From: Bacillus sp. ISL-18
GTDB taxonomy: Bacteria > Bacillota > Bacilli > Bacillales > Cytobacillaceae
NCBI RefSeq assembly: GCF_018613415.1
Contig: NZ_JAGGQG010000006.1
Location: 186,001 to 250,000 of the forward strand
DNA: 64,000 bases
Direction: 5' to 3'
Both the position numbers and the translations under genes were made by a program. Under the pieces are notes generated by a model, which ran no database searches, was not told the DNA's origin, and was given only the letters and a program-made list of their open reading frames with translations. Of this stretch, positions 62,222-64,000 are shown piece by piece. Each line of letters opens with the position of its first letter. Position 1 is the stretch's first letter.

Positions 62222-63121
62222 ATGAAATTTGTTATTGCTGGTGGTTCTGGATTTATCGGCCAAAAATTAACCAACTTTCTTCTAGAAAAGGGTCACGAAG
62301 TAGTAATCTTAACAAGGACGGTACCTATCCCATCTGAAAAGGTTTCCTATGTGAAATGGCTGACGGCAGGGACTGCACCTGAAGATGAAATCAAGACTGC
62401 GGATGTATTTATTAATTTAGCAGGAGTTTCAATCAACCAGGGCAGATGGAATAAGCGACATCAAAAGCAAATATATGACAGTCGGATGAAAGCAACAGAA
62501 GAGCTGATCCGGATCATTAACAGGTTGGAAGACAGGCCCAGTGTTTTTATCAATGCGAGTGCCATTGGCATCTATCCAGCGTCCAAATATACGATCTATA
62601 CGGAAGATTCTAAGGAATTTGCCGGTGACTTTTTAGCAAGAACGGTTCAAGACTGGGAGGAGAAAGCCAAACAAGTAGAGGCAGCAGGAATACGTACTGT
62701 CTTTATGAGATTTGGAGTAGTACTTGGTCGGGATGGTGGTGCACTACCATTAATGGCATTACCTTACAAACTCTTTGCAGGAGGGACGGTTGGTTCCGGT
62801 CAGCAGTGGGTATCTTGGGTTCATGTGTTGGATGTCGTCCGTGCGATTCTTTTCGCAGTCGAAAATCAACAATTACGTGGACCTGTTAATATTACAGCAC
62901 CCGCTCCAGTTAGAATGAAGGAGTTTGGTCAAACGATTGGGTCCGTTTTGCATCGTCCGCACTGGCTTCCGGTACCTTCATTTGCGATGAAATTAGTCCT
63001 TGGACAAAAGAGTGCCCTTGTATTAGAGGGACAAAATGTTGACCCCAATGTTTTGAAACGCGAAGGTTTTGAATTCTCCTACCCTTCCCTTAAACCCGCC
63101 CTGGAGGACTTACTGAAGTGA
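62222..63121 (+). CDS. TIGR01777-family SDR (epimerase-like, YfhF type)
   Basis: A 299-residue extended SDR. NAD(P) motif IAGGSGFIGQKL at the start, NLAGVSINQGRWN, FINASAIGIYP in place of the usual YxxxK region, and WVSWVHVLDVVRAI; a C-terminal DUF1731-like part ends the protein. Exact reaction is unknown; B. subtilis YfhF and E. coli YfcH are relatives. The ATG at 62222 follows GGGGGA and is chosen over a start at 62189 inside the previous gene. Confidence 0.87.
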   Translation: MKFVIAGGSGFIGQKLTNFLLEKGHEVVILTRTVPIPSEKVSYVKWLTAGTAPEDEIKTADVFINLAGVSINQGRWNKRHQKQIYDSRMKATEELIRIINRLEDRPSVFINASAIGIYPASKYTIYTEDSKEFAGDFLARTVQDWEEKAKQVEAAGIRTVFMRFGVVLGRDGGALPLMALPYKLFAGGTVGSGQQWVSWVHVLDVVRAILFAVENQQLRGPVNITAPAPVRMKEFGQTIGSVLHRPHWLPVPSFAMKLVLGQKSALVLEGQNVDPNVLKREGFEFSYPSLKPALEDLLK

Positions 63122-63125
63122 AAAG

Positions 63126-63156
63126 AGCATCCAATAATTAAGATTTATTGGATGCT
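63126..63156. terminator. Bidirectional hairpin between convergent genes
   Basis: Perfect 12-bp stem AGCATCCAATAA (63126-63137) with TTATTGGATGCT (63145-63156), 7-nt loop. The 3' arm includes the last codons of the DUF3231 gene. Confidence 0.65.
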
Positions 63157-64000
63157 AAATCTGCTCGGTCGGCTGCTTTCGGAGGTTCCTCCATCCAGCC
63201 ATTGTCAATCAATATATTGGCTCCATCTTCGACATATACCAACATTTCTGCCAGTGAGCGCATATACATGGACCCAATATCTCTTCTTCCATTTACCGCT
63301 ATGGAATTCCCAAACGCGCGTATTTTCATCGAGAACATATCAACTTTGTGAAAGACCATTAATTTATCGGAAAAAGGTGACAAGGTAGATTCCGTTACTA
63401 AATGGTCGATCTGAGTGGGAAAAGGTAAACTATCCTTTTGTAACTTTTCACTATATTGCTTGACTGAGCGATCGGTTATTTCACGGCCGCGAATGAGAAA
63501 TTGTCGGACCTTTTCATCTTTCGCAACCTGACTAAAAGCGATTAATAAGGCTTTGCTGGTTGTGTTATTTTCGATGTTATCATAAAGATGTGTGATTTCG
63601 AGTGCGTGGAGTGAGCGAACGTCTCCGAAAAATCCTTTTAAGTAATTTTGTTTTTTTATAAAATCTACTTTTTCGGGTATAGGCAGAACAGGAGGTTTTA
63701 TGATCAGACCTTTTGTCATTAATACATCGTTCAACTGGCCAAGAAACGTAATCGTAGAGATATTACAATAAATAAAAAAGTCTCTGATATCTTCTCTAAG
63801 CACTAAAGGAATCGCAACATTATATAAACTTAACCCTGCTTTTCCGGCATACTTTAAATAGTGGACATAAAATTCATCTTGAAATAGACGAGGTGCCCCA
63901 AGATTTACATCGTCTTTTGTAAAACCAACGGGAATCGGAAAGTTCTCCTTTAAAAGGAATTGCTCAATCCTCTGCATGAAATCCTCAGTCAAACTCAGGC
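63138..64000 (-). CDS. DUF3231 family protein (5' end outside window)
   Basis: A helical protein of at least 287 residues with the frame still open at 64000, so the start lies beyond the edge. It has two ferritin-like DUF3231 units (about residues 5-140 and 170-275, counted from 63992), with FIYCNISTITFLGQLNDVLM in the first and TLSPFSDKLMVFHKV in the second. DUF3231 proteins resemble CotF-like coat proteins and occur in many Bacillus copies. Role is unknown, possibly sporulation. The TTG at 63992 is not a convincing start. Confidence 0.85.
   Translation of the reverse strand, partial: LSLTEDFMQRIEQFLLKENFPIPVGFTKDDVNLGAPRLFQDEFYVHYLKYAGKAGLSLYNVAIPLVLREDIRDFFIYCNISTITFLGQLNDVLMTKGLIIKPPVLPIPEKVDFIKKQNYLKGFFGDVRSLHALEITHLYDNIENNTTSKALLIAFSQVAKDEKVRQFLIRGREITDRSVKQYSEKLQKDSLPFPTQIDHLVTESTLSPFSDKLMVFHKVDMFSMKIRAFGNSIAVNGRRDIGSMYMRSLAEMLVYVEDGANILIDNGWMEEPPKAADRADLASNKS

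Noticed and set aside
1..64000. CRISPR arrays, insertion sequences, prophage genes or attachment sites
   Set aside because: No regularly spaced repeats, transposase, integrase or phage structural gene was seen anywhere in the window.

Overview
The window is 64 kb of low-GC Gram-positive chromosome, most likely from a Bacillaceae member of the Neobacillus/Bacillus type. This is inferred from strong AGGAGG-type ribosome binding sites, frequent TTG/GTG starts, and many genes with recognisable Bacillus relatives (pdxST, lytST-type regulators, yfmQ, yuiD, yoxD, mbcS, cysP, cgoX/hemY, DUF3231). It looks like ordinary chromosome: I see no phage module, insertion sequence or CRISPR array.

Layout. 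1-1000: end of pdxS plus pdxT (vitamin B6). 1168-1716: a DUF4240 gene. 1.8-8.5 kb: remains of an XylR_N-type activator, then an operon for an amidohydrolase, an MFS carrier and an M20 hydrolase behind a textbook sigma-54 promoter, followed by a sigma-54 activator gene. 8.7-12.8 kb: a LuxR-type regulator, an APC permease and a second YtcJ-like amidohydrolase. 12.8-15.7 kb: a histidine kinase remnant and a polar amino acid ABC transporter with a hairpin after the binding-protein gene. 15.9-17.2 kb: a SEC-C protein. 17.2-21.1 kb: a LytS/YpdA-like kinase interrupted by an in-frame stop, its LytTR regulator, and a YhjX-like MFS carrier whose promoter carries a YpdB-type box. 21.2-28.7 kb: small stress and enzyme genes, an MFS transporter with a possible attenuator leader, TetR, a NagZ-like GH3 enzyme, a VOC protein, and a J-domain protein joined to a methyltransferase. 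28.8-35.1 kb: a pentose phosphate operon (rpiA-zwf-tkt-gnd-tal). 35.1-42.2 kb: an HxlR/YodB-type regulator, a nitronate monooxygenase, a TetR regulon with two matching operators, purU, and a frameshifted secreted repeat protein. 42.3-50.9 kb: MocR regulator, cgoX, and several membrane proteins. Two of these share a 16-bp promoter motif. 51-58.8 kb: an interrupted flavin monooxygenase plus a Dabb protein, an SDR, a PTS EIIC-like fusion, an acyl-CoA synthetase and a CysP-like permease. 58.8-64 kb: a tRNA-like RNA unit on the minus strand, a PAS-GGDEF-EAL protein, small genes, a TIGR01777 SDR and part of a DUF3231 gene.

Functional themes. Two neighbouring amidohydrolase/transporter sets, each with its own regulator, suggest catabolism of amide-type compounds. 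The LytSR-MFS set suggests pyruvate sensing. The five-gene pentose phosphate operon lacks only rpe and pgl for a full route. Four loci are broken by one lesion each (about 2020, 18199, 41974 and 51645), so either recent gene decay or sequence errors must be considered. The best candidates for something undescribed are the tRNA-like RNA (58884-58970) and the shared promoter element at 46274 and 50194. The YpdB-box/LytSR/MFS arrangement is the best-supported regulatory inference.
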